From contig CAIPMU010000012.1 in assembly GCA_903866275.1 (NCBI GenBank), positions 256,452 through 320,451 on the forward strand: a stretch of DNA of 64,000 nt. Reading direction: 5' to 3'. The notes beneath the pieces were generated by a model. The model worked only from the letters and a program-made list of their open reading frames with translations. It was not told the DNA's origin and made no database searches. Shown one piece after another: positions 48,505 to 58,400 of this stretch; position 1 is the stretch's first letter, and each line of letters opens with the position of its first letter. The DNA comes from Vampirovibrio chlorellavorus. GTDB lineage: Bacteria > Cyanobacteriota > Vampirovibrionia > Vampirovibrionales > Vampirovibrionaceae. The position numbers were made by a program, and so were the translations under genes.

Positions 48505-48616
48505 AACAGCAGTTCTACAGCGATTGAGCTGAGGTGTCTTTTTATAAAATGAGCATCCGTAGAACATGGAGCGTCTATCATCGGACGACTCTGTCCTGTG
48601 CCTGGAGGTCCAGATG

Positions 48617-48970
48617 TTACCAGAGTCCGCTTAACTCCTGAAGCAGGTTCAGGGTGGTTTCGTTGATCTGGCTGGCGTCATAGGCTTGTAGCGCAATAGC
48701 AGCAGTGATCACCTCTTTGATCATGGGGTTTTTCAGGCTGTAAAAGACATGTGTTCCGTATTTTCGCTCGTTTACAAGCCCATGAAACCTGAATAGCTTG
48801 AGATGTTGGGAAACCACTGACTGGCTCACACCAAGGGCCTGCTGAAGTTCGCTCACAGCCATTTCTTGCTTTTGGAGCAATCCAATCAACCGAACACGGT
48901 CCGGATGAGAAAGAATTCTAAACAGGGAGGACACGGATTTGAGGACCGCATCAAATTTTTTGCGTTGCAT
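48617..48970 (-). CDS. ArsR-family winged-helix transcriptional regulator (no Cys)
   Basis: LSHPDRVRLIGLLQKQEMAVSELQQALGVSQSVVSQHLKLFRFHGLVNERKYGTHVFYSL. Confidence 0.92.
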   Translation of the reverse strand: MQRKKFDAVLKSVSSLFRILSHPDRVRLIGLLQKQEMAVSELQQALGVSQSVVSQHLKLFRFHGLVNERKYGTHVFYSLKNPMIKEVITAAIALQAYDASQINETTLNLLQELSGLW

Positions 48971-49048
48971 GCCAGTTCCAGCGTGTTGCCTATTGTTCTA
49001 GTGCTTGATGGCTGTTATTGGATGAACTGAACGTTGTTGAGTTCACAC

Positions 49049-49085
49049 TTGCCTTAGTACTTTAGTGTATTATAATTTTCTAATA
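49049..49085 (+). promoter_or_regulatory. Candidate promoter for exporter operon with palindrome over the -10
   Basis: TTGCCT-N16-TATAAT; TATTA...TAATA inverted repeat at 49068-49085. Confidence 0.45.
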
Positions 49086-49133
49086 TAAGGCCGTGGCCCT
49101 CTCTAAAATGCATCAATTTATGGCAGTTTTGTA

Positions 49134-50885
49134 ATGAAAGAATCCCCTCTGGCATTTGATAGCCTGACCCCATTGGAGCGGTTAATCCAGTTACTGTGGG
49201 ATGATCGCAAGGATCTGCTGGTTCTGATTACTTATACCTCCCTGAACGGCTTGCTCATGCTGGCTGTGCCACTGACGGCACAGGCTTTGGTGAATACCAT
49301 TGCGGCTGGCGTCTTTCTGCAGCCGCTGGTGGTTCTTTCGCTGCTCATGCTGGGTGGCTTGATTTTTGCCGGATGTTTGCGGCTGATGCAACTGACGCTG
49401 GTGGAAGTCATACAGCAGCGGGTGTTTGCCAAAATTGCCTTGCGCCTGGCCTATCGCTTGCCCCGCATCCGGCTGGAGGCCTTACGCAACGAGTACGTCC
49501 CGGAGCTGGCCAATCGTTTCTTTGATGTGGTCACCATCCAAAAGACCTGGGCCAAGATTCTGTTGGACGGGCCATCGGCCATCCTGCAAATTCTGGTGGG
49601 CCTCATTTTGCTGGCTTTTTACAGTCCTATTTTGCTGGCATTCGATATTCTGTTGATTGCAGGCATGATGCTGGCATTGTGGGGTATGGGGTTTGGCGGG
49701 CTCAAAACCAGTATCCAGGAGTCCTATCAGAAGTACCATGTGGCTGGATGGCTGGAGGATCTGGGGCGTTGTCATATCAGTTTCAAGGTGGCCGGATTGC
49801 CCGCGCATTCCCTGCAACACGCCAATCATCTGGTTTCCCGCTATATCGAATCTCGGGGCCAGCATTTTCGGGTACTCTTTCGCCATGCGGCCACTACGTA
49901 TCTGATTTACGCTTTGGCCAGTGCGGGTATTCTGGCCATTGGGGGCTGGCTGGTGATCAACCGTCAGCTGACACTGGGTCAACTGGTCGCCGCCGAGATT
50001 ATCGTCGTCTCCGTGCTGGCCGCTCTGGAAAAACTCATGCTGCAGATTGAGCCCTTTTACGATCTCCTCACTGGCATTGATAAGATTGGTCACCTGACTG
50101 ATCTCCCTGTGGAGCGGGAAGGTGGCGGGGATTTACCCCATAGCCCGCAAGGGGCAAACGTCCTCTGCCGGGAAGTGGTGTTTGCCTACCCAGAAATGTC
50201 ACCCATTCTCTCCGAGTTCAATTTGGCGCTGCCTTCGGGGAGCCGTGTAGCTCTGGTGGGTCTGAGCGGCTCAGGTAAGAGTACCTTGGCGGCCCTCTTG
50301 TGTGGTTTACAGGAGCCCACCCGTGGGCTGATTGAAATCAACGGTCACGATCTGCGGGATTTGGCGTTGAGTAACCTGCGTCGGGCGGTGGCCTGGGCAG
50401 GCATTACGCATGAGATTTTTGAAGGGACCATCGAGGAGAATATCACGCTGGGCCGTTCCTGGGTGACTCCGCAGGATCTTCGCTGGGCGTTGGAGGCCAC
50501 CTTGCTGGTCGATGATCTGGCGCAGTTACCCGATGGCAAAAAGACGCTCCTGATGAGTGAAGGGCGTAATCTGTCGCTGGGTCAGCGCAAGCGTCTGATG
50601 ATCGCTCGGGCCATCGTGGATCGTCCGCAGTTGTTGATTCTGGATGAAACCTTCTCGGCGATCGACATTGAGGCCAAGCGTCTGATTCTGAATTTTATTC
50701 TGGACAAGGCCCAACCCTGGACGGTGATCCTGATTACCCACCTACCCGAGGTCATTCAGCGCGTGGAGCAGGTCTTGATTCTGCACGACGGGAAAATTGT
50801 GGAACAGGGCACCCCGAAAGCCTTACTGGGCAATCCTACCGGTCTGTTACCCCAGTTGTTTCCGACGATAGGAGCGGCTTTCTGA
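49134..50885 (+). CDS. ABC exporter (fused permease-ATPase), type I secretion-like
   Basis: N-terminal TM domain; Walker A GLSGSGKSTLAALL, signature LSLGQRKRLMIARAIV, Walker B LLILDETFSAID. Confidence 0.93.
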   Translation: MKESPLAFDSLTPLERLIQLLWDDRKDLLVLITYTSLNGLLMLAVPLTAQALVNTIAAGVFLQPLVVLSLLMLGGLIFAGCLRLMQLTLVEVIQQRVFAKIALRLAYRLPRIRLEALRNEYVPELANRFFDVVTIQKTWAKILLDGPSAILQILVGLILLAFYSPILLAFDILLIAGMMLALWGMGFGGLKTSIQESYQKYHVAGWLEDLGRCHISFKVAGLPAHSLQHANHLVSRYIESRGQHFRVLFRHAATTYLIYALASAGILAIGGWLVINRQLTLGQLVAAEIIVVSVLAALEKLMLQIEPFYDLLTGIDKIGHLTDLPVEREGGGDLPHSPQGANVLCREVVFAYPEMSPILSEFNLALPSGSRVALVGLSGSGKSTLAALLCGLQEPTRGLIEINGHDLRDLALSNLRRAVAWAGITHEIFEGTIEENITLGRSWVTPQDLRWALEATLLVDDLAQLPDGKKTLLMSEGRNLSLGQRKRLMIARAIVDRPQLLILDETFSAIDIEAKRLILNFILDKAQPWTVILITHLPEVIQRVEQVLILHDGKIVEQGTPKALLGNPTGLLPQLFPTIGAAF

Positions 50886-52303
50886 TGGCCATTAGTCATA
50901 TGTCTCAACAGGAGCAGGAAGTGGTGGCCCAATGCGAGGCCTTTCAAATTATCCGGTCGACGGGTGGTTTCCGAACCGTGGCCTTGACGATTCTGATTCT
51001 GCTCATTCTGGTGATGAGTGGTCTTATTTTTATCCCCTGGCAGCAGTCCATTTCCGGGATAGGCAAGGTTTCTGTCTATGCCCCGATGGATCGCCCCCAG
51101 GTTGTGGAGGCGCCCATTTCCAGCCGCATCGAACACTGGTACGTTCGTGAGGGACAGTTTGTGGAGAAAGGTCAGCTCTTGCTGTCGCTCTCCGAGATTG
51201 ATGTGAAGTATCTCGACCCCATTCAGCTCAAACGCATGGAAGCTCAGCGGCAGGCGTTGCTCACCCGCCGTGATGCAACACGCTCCCGTATTGCGTCCCT
51301 CCAGCAGCAGGTGGCTTTTTTGTCGCAGTCCAGGCAGGTAGCGGTTCCGTCAGCCCAGTTGAAGGTGTCCCAGGCCCGCAACAAGATAATGGCTGCTCGT
51401 CAGGGTCTCACGGCAGCGCAACAGAATGCAACCACCGCCAATCTGAACCTCAGGCGGATTCGGGAGCTGCATCAGCAGGGCTTGCGCTCCACGCGGGACA
51501 AGGAACTGGCCGAGCAAAGCGCCATCGAGGCCCAAACCAAGGTGGCTCAGGCGCAGGCATCCCTGACTATCGCCATGCAGGATCAGGGCGTGGCGGATTT
51601 CGATCAGGCCAAAGTATCGGCAGATACCGCTGCGGGACTCAACGCGACTCAGGCGGCCATCGCGACAGCCCATGAAACGCTCGCTTCCACCCAGAATGAT
51701 CTGGAAAAGCTGGCCATTGATATTGAAAATCTCAGGCAACGAACCGGGCAGCGGCAGATTAAGGCGCCCAAAGCCGGGATTGTGGTCCGGATCATGAAGG
51801 TGGGCTCCGGTGAAACCGTTACAGAAGGCGATGCCTTGGCCACCCTGATGCCCCAATCGACGGATCAGGCCGTGTCCTTGTTGATTTCAGACAACGATGC
51901 CCCGTTGGTGGCTGTGGGACGTCCGGTGCGCTTGCAGTTTGCGGGTTGGCCCGCCTTGCAGTTTTCGGGTTGGCCTGCGGTGGCCGTCGGCACGTTTGCG
52001 GGGCGGGTGGCAGTGATTGATGCCATCGATGACGGCACCAGCCGTTATCAGGTTTGGGTCAAGCCGGATGTTCAGGCCATTCAGAGCGGGAAGGAGCAAG
52101 TCTGGCCCTCGGCTCAGTACTTGCGTCCGGGCTCCGAAACCATCGGCTGGATCATGCTGGATCGGGTGCCCTTATGGTTTGAGATGTGGCGTCAGTTTAA
52201 CGCCTTCCCGCCCACGGTGAGCATGGAGCCTTTGACCGACAAGAAACAAGGGCTCAAAAACGGCCCCAAAGAAGACATTAAGAAGCCCAAAAAGAAAGCC
52301 TGA
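50885..52303 (+). CDS. HlyD-family periplasmic adaptor
   Basis: 1-nt overlap with ABC gene; single N-terminal TM, long coiled coil, IKAPKAGIVVRIMKVGSGETVTEGDALATLMP. Confidence 0.92.
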   Translation: MAISHMSQQEQEVVAQCEAFQIIRSTGGFRTVALTILILLILVMSGLIFIPWQQSISGIGKVSVYAPMDRPQVVEAPISSRIEHWYVREGQFVEKGQLLLSLSEIDVKYLDPIQLKRMEAQRQALLTRRDATRSRIASLQQQVAFLSQSRQVAVPSAQLKVSQARNKIMAARQGLTAAQQNATTANLNLRRIRELHQQGLRSTRDKELAEQSAIEAQTKVAQAQASLTIAMQDQGVADFDQAKVSADTAAGLNATQAAIATAHETLASTQNDLEKLAIDIENLRQRTGQRQIKAPKAGIVVRIMKVGSGETVTEGDALATLMPQSTDQAVSLLISDNDAPLVAVGRPVRLQFAGWPALQFSGWPAVAVGTFAGRVAVIDAIDDGTSRYQVWVKPDVQAIQSGKEQVWPSAQYLRPGSETIGWIMLDRVPLWFEMWRQFNAFPPTVSMEPLTDKKQGLKNGPKEDIKKPKKKA

Positions 52304-52313
52304 CCCCAAAAGC

Positions 52314-53867
52314 ATGTCTGAAACGATCAGAAACATCATGATGACTGCATTCGCTCTCCCGGAGTGGTTGAGGCAGCCCGTGTGGGTTCGCTCAAGGTTT
52401 CGTGTGCTGTCGCTGATATTACTGCTTTTTGTGGGGGCTGGTCCACCGGCGGGCTTATCCAGTTTAAGTTACGCGGAGTCGATAGATATTGCACCATTGG
52501 AAACAAAGCCACTGACGCTAGAAGCGGTTTTAATGCAGGTCCAGCTCAATCATCCCAAATTGCAGGGCGCTGAACTGGAACGACGCATGGCCGCCGCCAA
52601 ACGACTCGAAAAGCAGGGGGCGTTTGATCCGGCCATCGTGATTGATGATGACACCCAGCGTTATAATAGCTATCCGACGCGGGGAAAATCCAAGTTCGAG
52701 ACGCTCAACGATGTTTCGGTGGGGATGCTAACCCGGTATGGGGCTAAAATTTCGGCCTCATCGAACTACCACTACGGTGATGTGAAATCGCCGGCCTCCG
52801 GCACAGGTGCCGCGGGGAGTCATTTTTTAGGGTTGAATGTGCCGTTACTGCGGAATGCACGGATTAACGAAAAAGCAGCCGCGGAGCGCAAGGCAATGCT
52901 CGGTGAGCCTCTGGCCAACGCGGATTACACTCAGGCGCGCATTTCCTTGTTGCTGAAGGCCTCCAATACCTATTGGGAATGGGTGGCTGCCCGTTTGCGT
53001 GCTGACGTCAACCAGCAACTTACGCGGCTGGCTTCAGTTCGGGCTGAGCAGGTGCTAAAGCGGGCCAAGTCCGGTGACTTGCCCTTGATTGATGCGGTTG
53101 AAGCCAATCAGGAGGTGCAGCGTCGTCAGGAACTCCTGGTGAAATCCCAGCGTGACTTCCAGAAAGCCACCTTCTCTGTGGCGAGTTATTTATGGCCAGC
53201 GGGTCAGAAGCCGATGGGGCAACAACCCGAGTCCGCTGGCATTGAAGTCAACATTCCGTTGGCCTCTCAGGTGCCGGATCAACTGCCTCAACCCCAGACA
53301 CTGACCGATGAGGCTGTGCAGCTGGCCAAGGTGACCGCTCTGAAAAAGCGTCCGGAGTTGTCTCAGTTGGCCCTGTTGCGGGATGTCACGGACGTGGATC
53401 TGGATCTGGCGCGTAATCAGTTGTTGCCCGTGCTGGATCTTTATGCCGGGCCAGGGATTGATACGGGCGAGAATTCGGTTGGGCCTTTATTCAAGGCCGG
53501 GGTGACGCTGGTGGTCCCCTTGCGAAATCGCACGGCGCGTGGACAGATTGAGCAAGCTCGGTTAAAGCTGCAAAAGCTCGATTTGGATCAGCGGGTGGTG
53601 GTTCAGCAGATTCTGCTGGAGGTAGAAGATACGGCTTCGGAGCTGAATATGACCCAGCAGCGTTTCGAGGCGGCCAGTCAGTCTTATGCCTTGGCACGGC
53701 AACTGGAAGCGGGCGAGCAATCCCGTTTTGCCCTGGGTGACAGCACGCTGTTTCTGGTCAATCAGCGGGAACGCGCTACCGCTGAGGCGCTGATTAAATG
53801 CATTGAAGTGCAAACCGAGGCGCAGCAGGCTCAGGCTCGTTTACAGGCTGTGACTGGCGAACTCTAG
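52314..53867 (+). CDS. TolC-family outer membrane efflux protein
   Basis: LTLEAVLMQVQLNHPKLQGAELERRMAAAKRLEKQGAFDPAI...; helical repeats; last gene of ABC-HlyD-TolC operon. Confidence 0.9.
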   Translation: MSETIRNIMMTAFALPEWLRQPVWVRSRFRVLSLILLLFVGAGPPAGLSSLSYAESIDIAPLETKPLTLEAVLMQVQLNHPKLQGAELERRMAAAKRLEKQGAFDPAIVIDDDTQRYNSYPTRGKSKFETLNDVSVGMLTRYGAKISASSNYHYGDVKSPASGTGAAGSHFLGLNVPLLRNARINEKAAAERKAMLGEPLANADYTQARISLLLKASNTYWEWVAARLRADVNQQLTRLASVRAEQVLKRAKSGDLPLIDAVEANQEVQRRQELLVKSQRDFQKATFSVASYLWPAGQKPMGQQPESAGIEVNIPLASQVPDQLPQPQTLTDEAVQLAKVTALKKRPELSQLALLRDVTDVDLDLARNQLLPVLDLYAGPGIDTGENSVGPLFKAGVTLVVPLRNRTARGQIEQARLKLQKLDLDQRVVVQQILLEVEDTASELNMTQQRFEAASQSYALARQLEAGEQSRFALGDSTLFLVNQRERATAEALIKCIEVQTEAQQAQARLQAVTGEL

Positions 53868-54186
53868 TGCTGAAACAGAGTGCTTTGAAGCCGCTTATGC
53901 TTGCCAGTTGGCTACATGGGTGTTATAGTTCCAGCCCAAGTTTGATTCCTTTTTGTTCTGGTTGTAAGGCAATTTTAGATTTTGAGCGTACTTTAGTGAT
54001 TATTCGATCTGCTTGGTAATCGCTTTTTAGTGACCCACTCTACCTTTCTTATCTTATCCCGCACGTTTGTGCAGATCCGTTCATTGAATGTTTACGTTTT
54101 TTTACAGCGATTCCCTGTTACATGGCCTATTCTCCTATCGTTTGACCCATCATCACGCTAATAGCTTTTTTTCTGGAGTTTTAAAT

Positions 54187-54951
54187 ATGACAATCACCTT
54201 TTCTGCACGTTCTATCTTGCCAATGCACGCACAGAACCAATCAAAATCAGAAAAATCCACCCGTTTTGCCGGTAATTCCCAATCTGGGGAGGACAGTTTT
54301 CAATATTCTGATGAGTTCAATGAATCACCAGCCATTCATCACGCTCAGGATTTATTCCGTAGCTTGAAAAACTGGTTTTCCAACCGGCTTTCTAAAAGAC
54401 AAAAATCAGGGGATTCTGGGGCTTTCAATAGGGCATCTTCATGTTTCTCGGCTGAGTCTGTTCGATCTGGCGATTGGCCCGGTTTGGGACTGAAAGACGA
54501 ACTCTATCAGGCCATGCAAGAATCACCTGAAGCCGTGAGCCAGGTCTGGAAAAAAATTGGCAGTGATCCCGAGTTTGAAGAGGCGATGCTGTCTAATCTG
54601 AAGCTCGCATATAAAAGCTCAAATTGGCACGCCATTTCCAGACTGGAGCGATTTAATGCCGAGTACCGCCAGGGGCAGACGGTGTTACATGCCGCTGCCC
54701 GTCGAAAAGACCAAGACGCCATGCAATGTGGGACGAGTCTGGGTTTTAACGTGAATGCTCCGGATCAGGCTGGTAAAACGGCCTTGCACATTGCCATTGA
54801 GGAGGGGGCGAGTGATCAGTTGATTGACTTTTTGCTGAAGCACGGTGCGGACCCCAATTTGAAACAGGCCGGGTATATTTCGGCGATGGACTTAGCTGAA
54901 GCACTTGGTTATCAGGATGCGTTGCGGCATCTGAGCAAACGATACCAATAA
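54187..54951 (+). CDS. Ankyrin-repeat protein
   Basis: GQTVLHAAARRKDQDAMQCGTSLGFNVNAPDQAGKTALHIAIEEGASDQLIDFLLKHGADPNLKQAGYISAMDLAEALGY; start inferred at MTITFSARS. Confidence 0.8.
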   Translation: MTITFSARSILPMHAQNQSKSEKSTRFAGNSQSGEDSFQYSDEFNESPAIHHAQDLFRSLKNWFSNRLSKRQKSGDSGAFNRASSCFSAESVRSGDWPGLGLKDELYQAMQESPEAVSQVWKKIGSDPEFEEAMLSNLKLAYKSSNWHAISRLERFNAEYRQGQTVLHAAARRKDQDAMQCGTSLGFNVNAPDQAGKTALHIAIEEGASDQLIDFLLKHGADPNLKQAGYISAMDLAEALGYQDALRHLSKRYQ

Positions 54952-55027
54952 TAATCGAATGATTGGGTCATCCAATGATAAGCGCGTAGCCTGTACCCGA
55001 CTTTTCAGGTCTTTGCTCTGCTGCTTC

Positions 55028-55699
55028 CTATTGAAATGTCACCTTACTGGTAATCGTAAATTCTGAAGGCTGAATGACGTAGTTTGGGGCTGTGCCAAAA
55101 ACCAAATCCACGATGGTTTCTTTTTTGAGTGTACTGCTAGAGCTGGATACTGTTTTATCGGGTATCGTGAGATCAATTTCCGAAATATTGATTCCTCGAA
55201 TGTTGCCGTCACTGTCAGTGAAATTAGTAAAGCAATCCCCAACACATTTTATTTCAAACTTTGAACTATAAGCTTTATCGTTGTACGTTTTAAATAATAC
55301 GGGGACGTTGCTTTGTTTTCGCTTCAAGGAGAGTAAATCACTTCGGGTTGTATCTTTAAATTGGGTGTATGTTACAGTGATGTTGTTAGCCGGGTTATGA
55401 GGGTCTTTTTTGGCGATAGTCAGCACATTATTGGTTAAGCCACTGGAGCTGCTGATTGTGGCTGTTTCAGCATAGCGCAAGTCGTACCTTAGATCGTTGA
55501 TAATGTTCATGCCTACAATTTGCATGAGTTGCTGCTGACGTTCATTATTCACATTTTGCACAGCAGCTTTCATCAGGCTGCTGGCACCGATACCTACCAC
55601 CGCTATGATCATCATGGCGATCGACATTTCCAGCAAGCTAACACCTGATGAAACACAATGTTTTATTATCGATTTAGTTTCTATCAAGTTCACCACCAT
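55028..55699 (-). CDS. Prepilin-like (type IV minor pilin / PilW-like)
   Basis: SSGVSLLEMSIAMMIIAVVGIGAS N-terminal class III motif. Confidence 0.8.
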   Translation of the reverse strand: MVVNLIETKSIIKHCVSSGVSLLEMSIAMMIIAVVGIGASSLMKAAVQNVNNERQQQLMQIVGMNIINDLRYDLRYAETATISSSSGLTNNVLTIAKKDPHNPANNITVTYTQFKDTTRSDLLSLKRKQSNVPVLFKTYNDKAYSSKFEIKCVGDCFTNFTDSDGNIRGINISEIDLTIPDKTVSSSSSTLKKETIVDLVFGTAPNYVIQPSEFTITSKVTFQ

Positions 55700-56162
55700 T
55701 TATTGTGTAGTAAGTAAATGCACCGGGACTAAAGCTGGAAATGGCAATTTGGCCGTTGGACAAGGTGTAATACACTTTACGGTTTGAGCTGTTCAAGGTT
55801 AGCTCGTATTCTGAGCCGGTATAAGCCAGACCAATTGGCGCATTGGTCAGCGCTGGTGTATCTGGTGTCGTATAAACGCCGAACATTCTTTGTGCCGATT
55901 CCAGAACCTTGTCGGTTTCTAATTGATCGGGGTCTACATGTAGCCGTTCCGATGCCGTATTCACAATGCTTTGCAGCGTTGATTTGACGGCGTTAGCCAT
56001 TGCAGCATCCTTATCTTCACTGGTGGTAGTGATACCCATGATGGCTATGGCAGAAATAACCCCAATAATCAGCAGTGTTATAGAAATTTCAATCAGCGAA
56101 AAGCCACTGCTGCGATGATTATGATATTTATAATGGGCGGCTTGCATGTACCTGTTGCTCAT
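55674..56162 (-). CDS. Prepilin-like (type IV pilin / pseudopilin)
   Basis: SSGFSLIEISITLLIIGVISAIAIMG N-terminal class III motif. Confidence 0.85.
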   Translation of the reverse strand: MSNRYMQAAHYKYHNHRSSGFSLIEISITLLIIGVISAIAIMGITTTSEDKDAAMANAVKSTLQSIVNTASERLHVDPDQLETDKVLESAQRMFGVYTTPDTPALTNAPIGLAYTGSEYELTLNSSNRKVYYTLSNGQIAISSFSPGAFTYYTINGGELDRN

Positions 56163-56260
56163 TTTTTATGGTTTGGGCATTGGGTCGCTTGCTTCGGGTC
56201 CAATGGATGAGATGACCCGAAACAAGCGAATGAACATTAAAACCAGGTATTGTGCGTGAA

Positions 56261-58141
56261 TTAGATACTAAAGTCGACGTTAAACCGATTGCTATAGAGA
56301 TTCATCTGGTTTTTTTGCACCTGGTTAGCAATTTGGTTCATAACGGGCTCAATATTACTAATATCACCAGCGTACACATATTGACCACCGGAGGTTTGGC
56401 TGGCGAGTAAGGTGTCCATATATTTGTCTGATTCGCCGTCGCTACTTTGGAGCATCCCGACTGTAAACAGGGTGATTTTCCGTGTGGGGTCGCTGGCTAG
56501 CGCATTACCCATTGATCCATCGCCCATGTGTTCTGCCAGATCACTATAGTCGGTATCGTCGTGATGCTCATCACTGTGATGATCTTTGCAGGAATCGTCT
56601 TCTCTTTTTTCCTCAGGTTTCCCGCCACTGACCAGAATAATAATACGGTGATCAACATCATCCAGTTTGAGGATTTGTTCAGCAGCGTATTTGAGTGCAC
56701 CGTAGGTACTTCTTGCACCTCCTGGAACAATGGAGCGTGAAAAGTTTCCATCGGTTGTCGTCACGGATTTATCGTCTTCCCGATTGATCCAGCTGATCCG
56801 GCGTCTCATTTTGACATAATGGCCAGTACTATCTGCATTTTCAAATGGAACTTCTGTCCACCAATCGCTGGAAAAGAGCTCAAGACCCATTTGCGTGTCT
56901 TTCAATATGCCTGGGTTGCTTTCCATAGAGATCAGAAAGCTGAGTAGCGCCGTTCTGGAGGCTTCAATGCGGGAGATGTATCTTTTTTCAAAGTTAGGCG
57001 TTCTGGCGCAGATGTTATAAATGTTGGTGATTCTATATGAACCCGGCACTGTTCTGCCATCATATGACCAGTCAGCTGCGAGCCCAACACCTCCATTGTC
57101 CGCATAAAAGCCGTTAATAGGGGCTGTGACGAAGTTTTTTATAGCAGCCTCCGTGCTGCAATCGGGGGCCCTATTGGCTCTTTTACCCAGATAACGGTCA
57201 TCCCAAGGCGTTTCAGTTAAATCACTGGCCTTCGCCGAAACGATATCCAGCGTGTTATTTTTGTATAAGTCAGCGATTTTATATGTGGAATTGTTCGTAT
57301 ACGGTGGAGAAGTCTTTACACTCGTAGGATCATAATCCTTCTCTAAATACGTGTTTGGTGTGGTGTCATCGTAACGGTATTTCAGGAATGGACTGGCCAC
57401 GCTTCCACTCATGCTGGCCACTTTATCATCAGAAGAGCCATCATCTGATTCTCTTACTTTTCCTTTATCCTCATCTTTATCGTCATCTTCCCCGTGTGAT
57501 TCCTCTGAACCACCATAACGCATTGCTTTAGATTTATCCTGCACAATCAGAATGGCTGTTTTGTTTCTCGCCGCCGGTTTCGTGTACTTATTCAGGAAAA
57601 AGCTAATGGGAGCGGTAAAAATAGGGGTTCCACCCGATTGGGTATTATACACGTTTAAAACTGCATTATACAGTTTGTTTCCCACCGGCATGATACTGGT
57701 GGATGAAGGCGAGCTGCCGGGAGTTGCGTTATAAATGGTCCAATTGTAATAAAGTGTATTGTTGTCTGGCAAGGCTTTGCTGCAACGACCGCTGCTAGGA
57801 ATATTGATTGATGTTTCAGAAGGTATTGCAGATAGGGTCGCTTCATTGGTTGCAACGCCATTACAGGTATAAGCCGAATAGTCGCTGCTTAACGCTTTTT
57901 CAGACAGTGTGTTGGCCAGTAGAATTTCCTTGGAGGCTTCACCGGTTAACTTGACTGCCGTGCCAGTGGCGCTTCCTGGACCGCCAATATTGTTCACAAT
58001 CGGTATCAGTGCGATGGTAAAAAACATCAAAACGGCTGCTGCTTCAATTAAAGATACGCCAGCTTCAACCTTCTGATTGAATCGAGATGCTTGAGTTTTT
58101 TGACCGTATATATAGGTATATAGATTTTGTGTGAGGGTCAT
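56261..58141 (-). CDS. Modular prepilin fused to von Willebrand factor A-like domain
   Basis: AGVSLIEAAAVLMFFTIALIPI prepilin motif; KTAILIVQDKSKAM, GGARSTYGALKYAAEQIL, HRIIILVSGGKPEEK, ITLFTVGM of VWA fold. Confidence 0.75.
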   Translation of the reverse strand: MTLTQNLYTYIYGQKTQASRFNQKVEAGVSLIEAAAVLMFFTIALIPIVNNIGGPGSATGTAVKLTGEASKEILLANTLSEKALSSDYSAYTCNGVATNEATLSAIPSETSINIPSSGRCSKALPDNNTLYYNWTIYNATPGSSPSSTSIMPVGNKLYNAVLNVYNTQSGGTPIFTAPISFFLNKYTKPAARNKTAILIVQDKSKAMRYGGSEESHGEDDDKDEDKGKVRESDDGSSDDKVASMSGSVASPFLKYRYDDTTPNTYLEKDYDPTSVKTSPPYTNNSTYKIADLYKNNTLDIVSAKASDLTETPWDDRYLGKRANRAPDCSTEAAIKNFVTAPINGFYADNGGVGLAADWSYDGRTVPGSYRITNIYNICARTPNFEKRYISRIEASRTALLSFLISMESNPGILKDTQMGLELFSSDWWTEVPFENADSTGHYVKMRRRISWINREDDKSVTTTDGNFSRSIVPGGARSTYGALKYAAEQILKLDDVDHRIIILVSGGKPEEKREDDSCKDHHSDEHHDDTDYSDLAEHMGDGSMGNALASDPTRKITLFTVGMLQSSDGESDKYMDTLLASQTSGGQYVYAGDISNIEPVMNQIANQVQKNQMNLYSNRFNVDFSI

Positions 58142-58400
58142 ATAGGCTACCTCGGACTCTTCTTACTTCTGCTTCTACTTAAGTGGTATCGGCAGGATGC
58201 TCCCAGACTGAAGATTATGTGAACAATTGTAACGTTTACTTCAGTTTTCATCCTCATCTGTCGATACTATTTTTAGGTCGCAGTCGATCCGGATGACAGG
58301 TTGTTAGTTATAATGCTTTTTATGATCCATACTCGCAGCGTTTGTTTCAAACTAATTGTTGGAAAGCTTTAGAGAAGGTATATCAAAGTTGAGGTTTTGT

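Noticed and set aside
51931-51978. 24-nt tandem duplication LQFAGWPA-LQFSGWPA in the HlyD protein
   Set aside because: Repeated QFxGWPA is, as far as I recall, a conserved motif of this adaptor subfamily rather than a new duplication.
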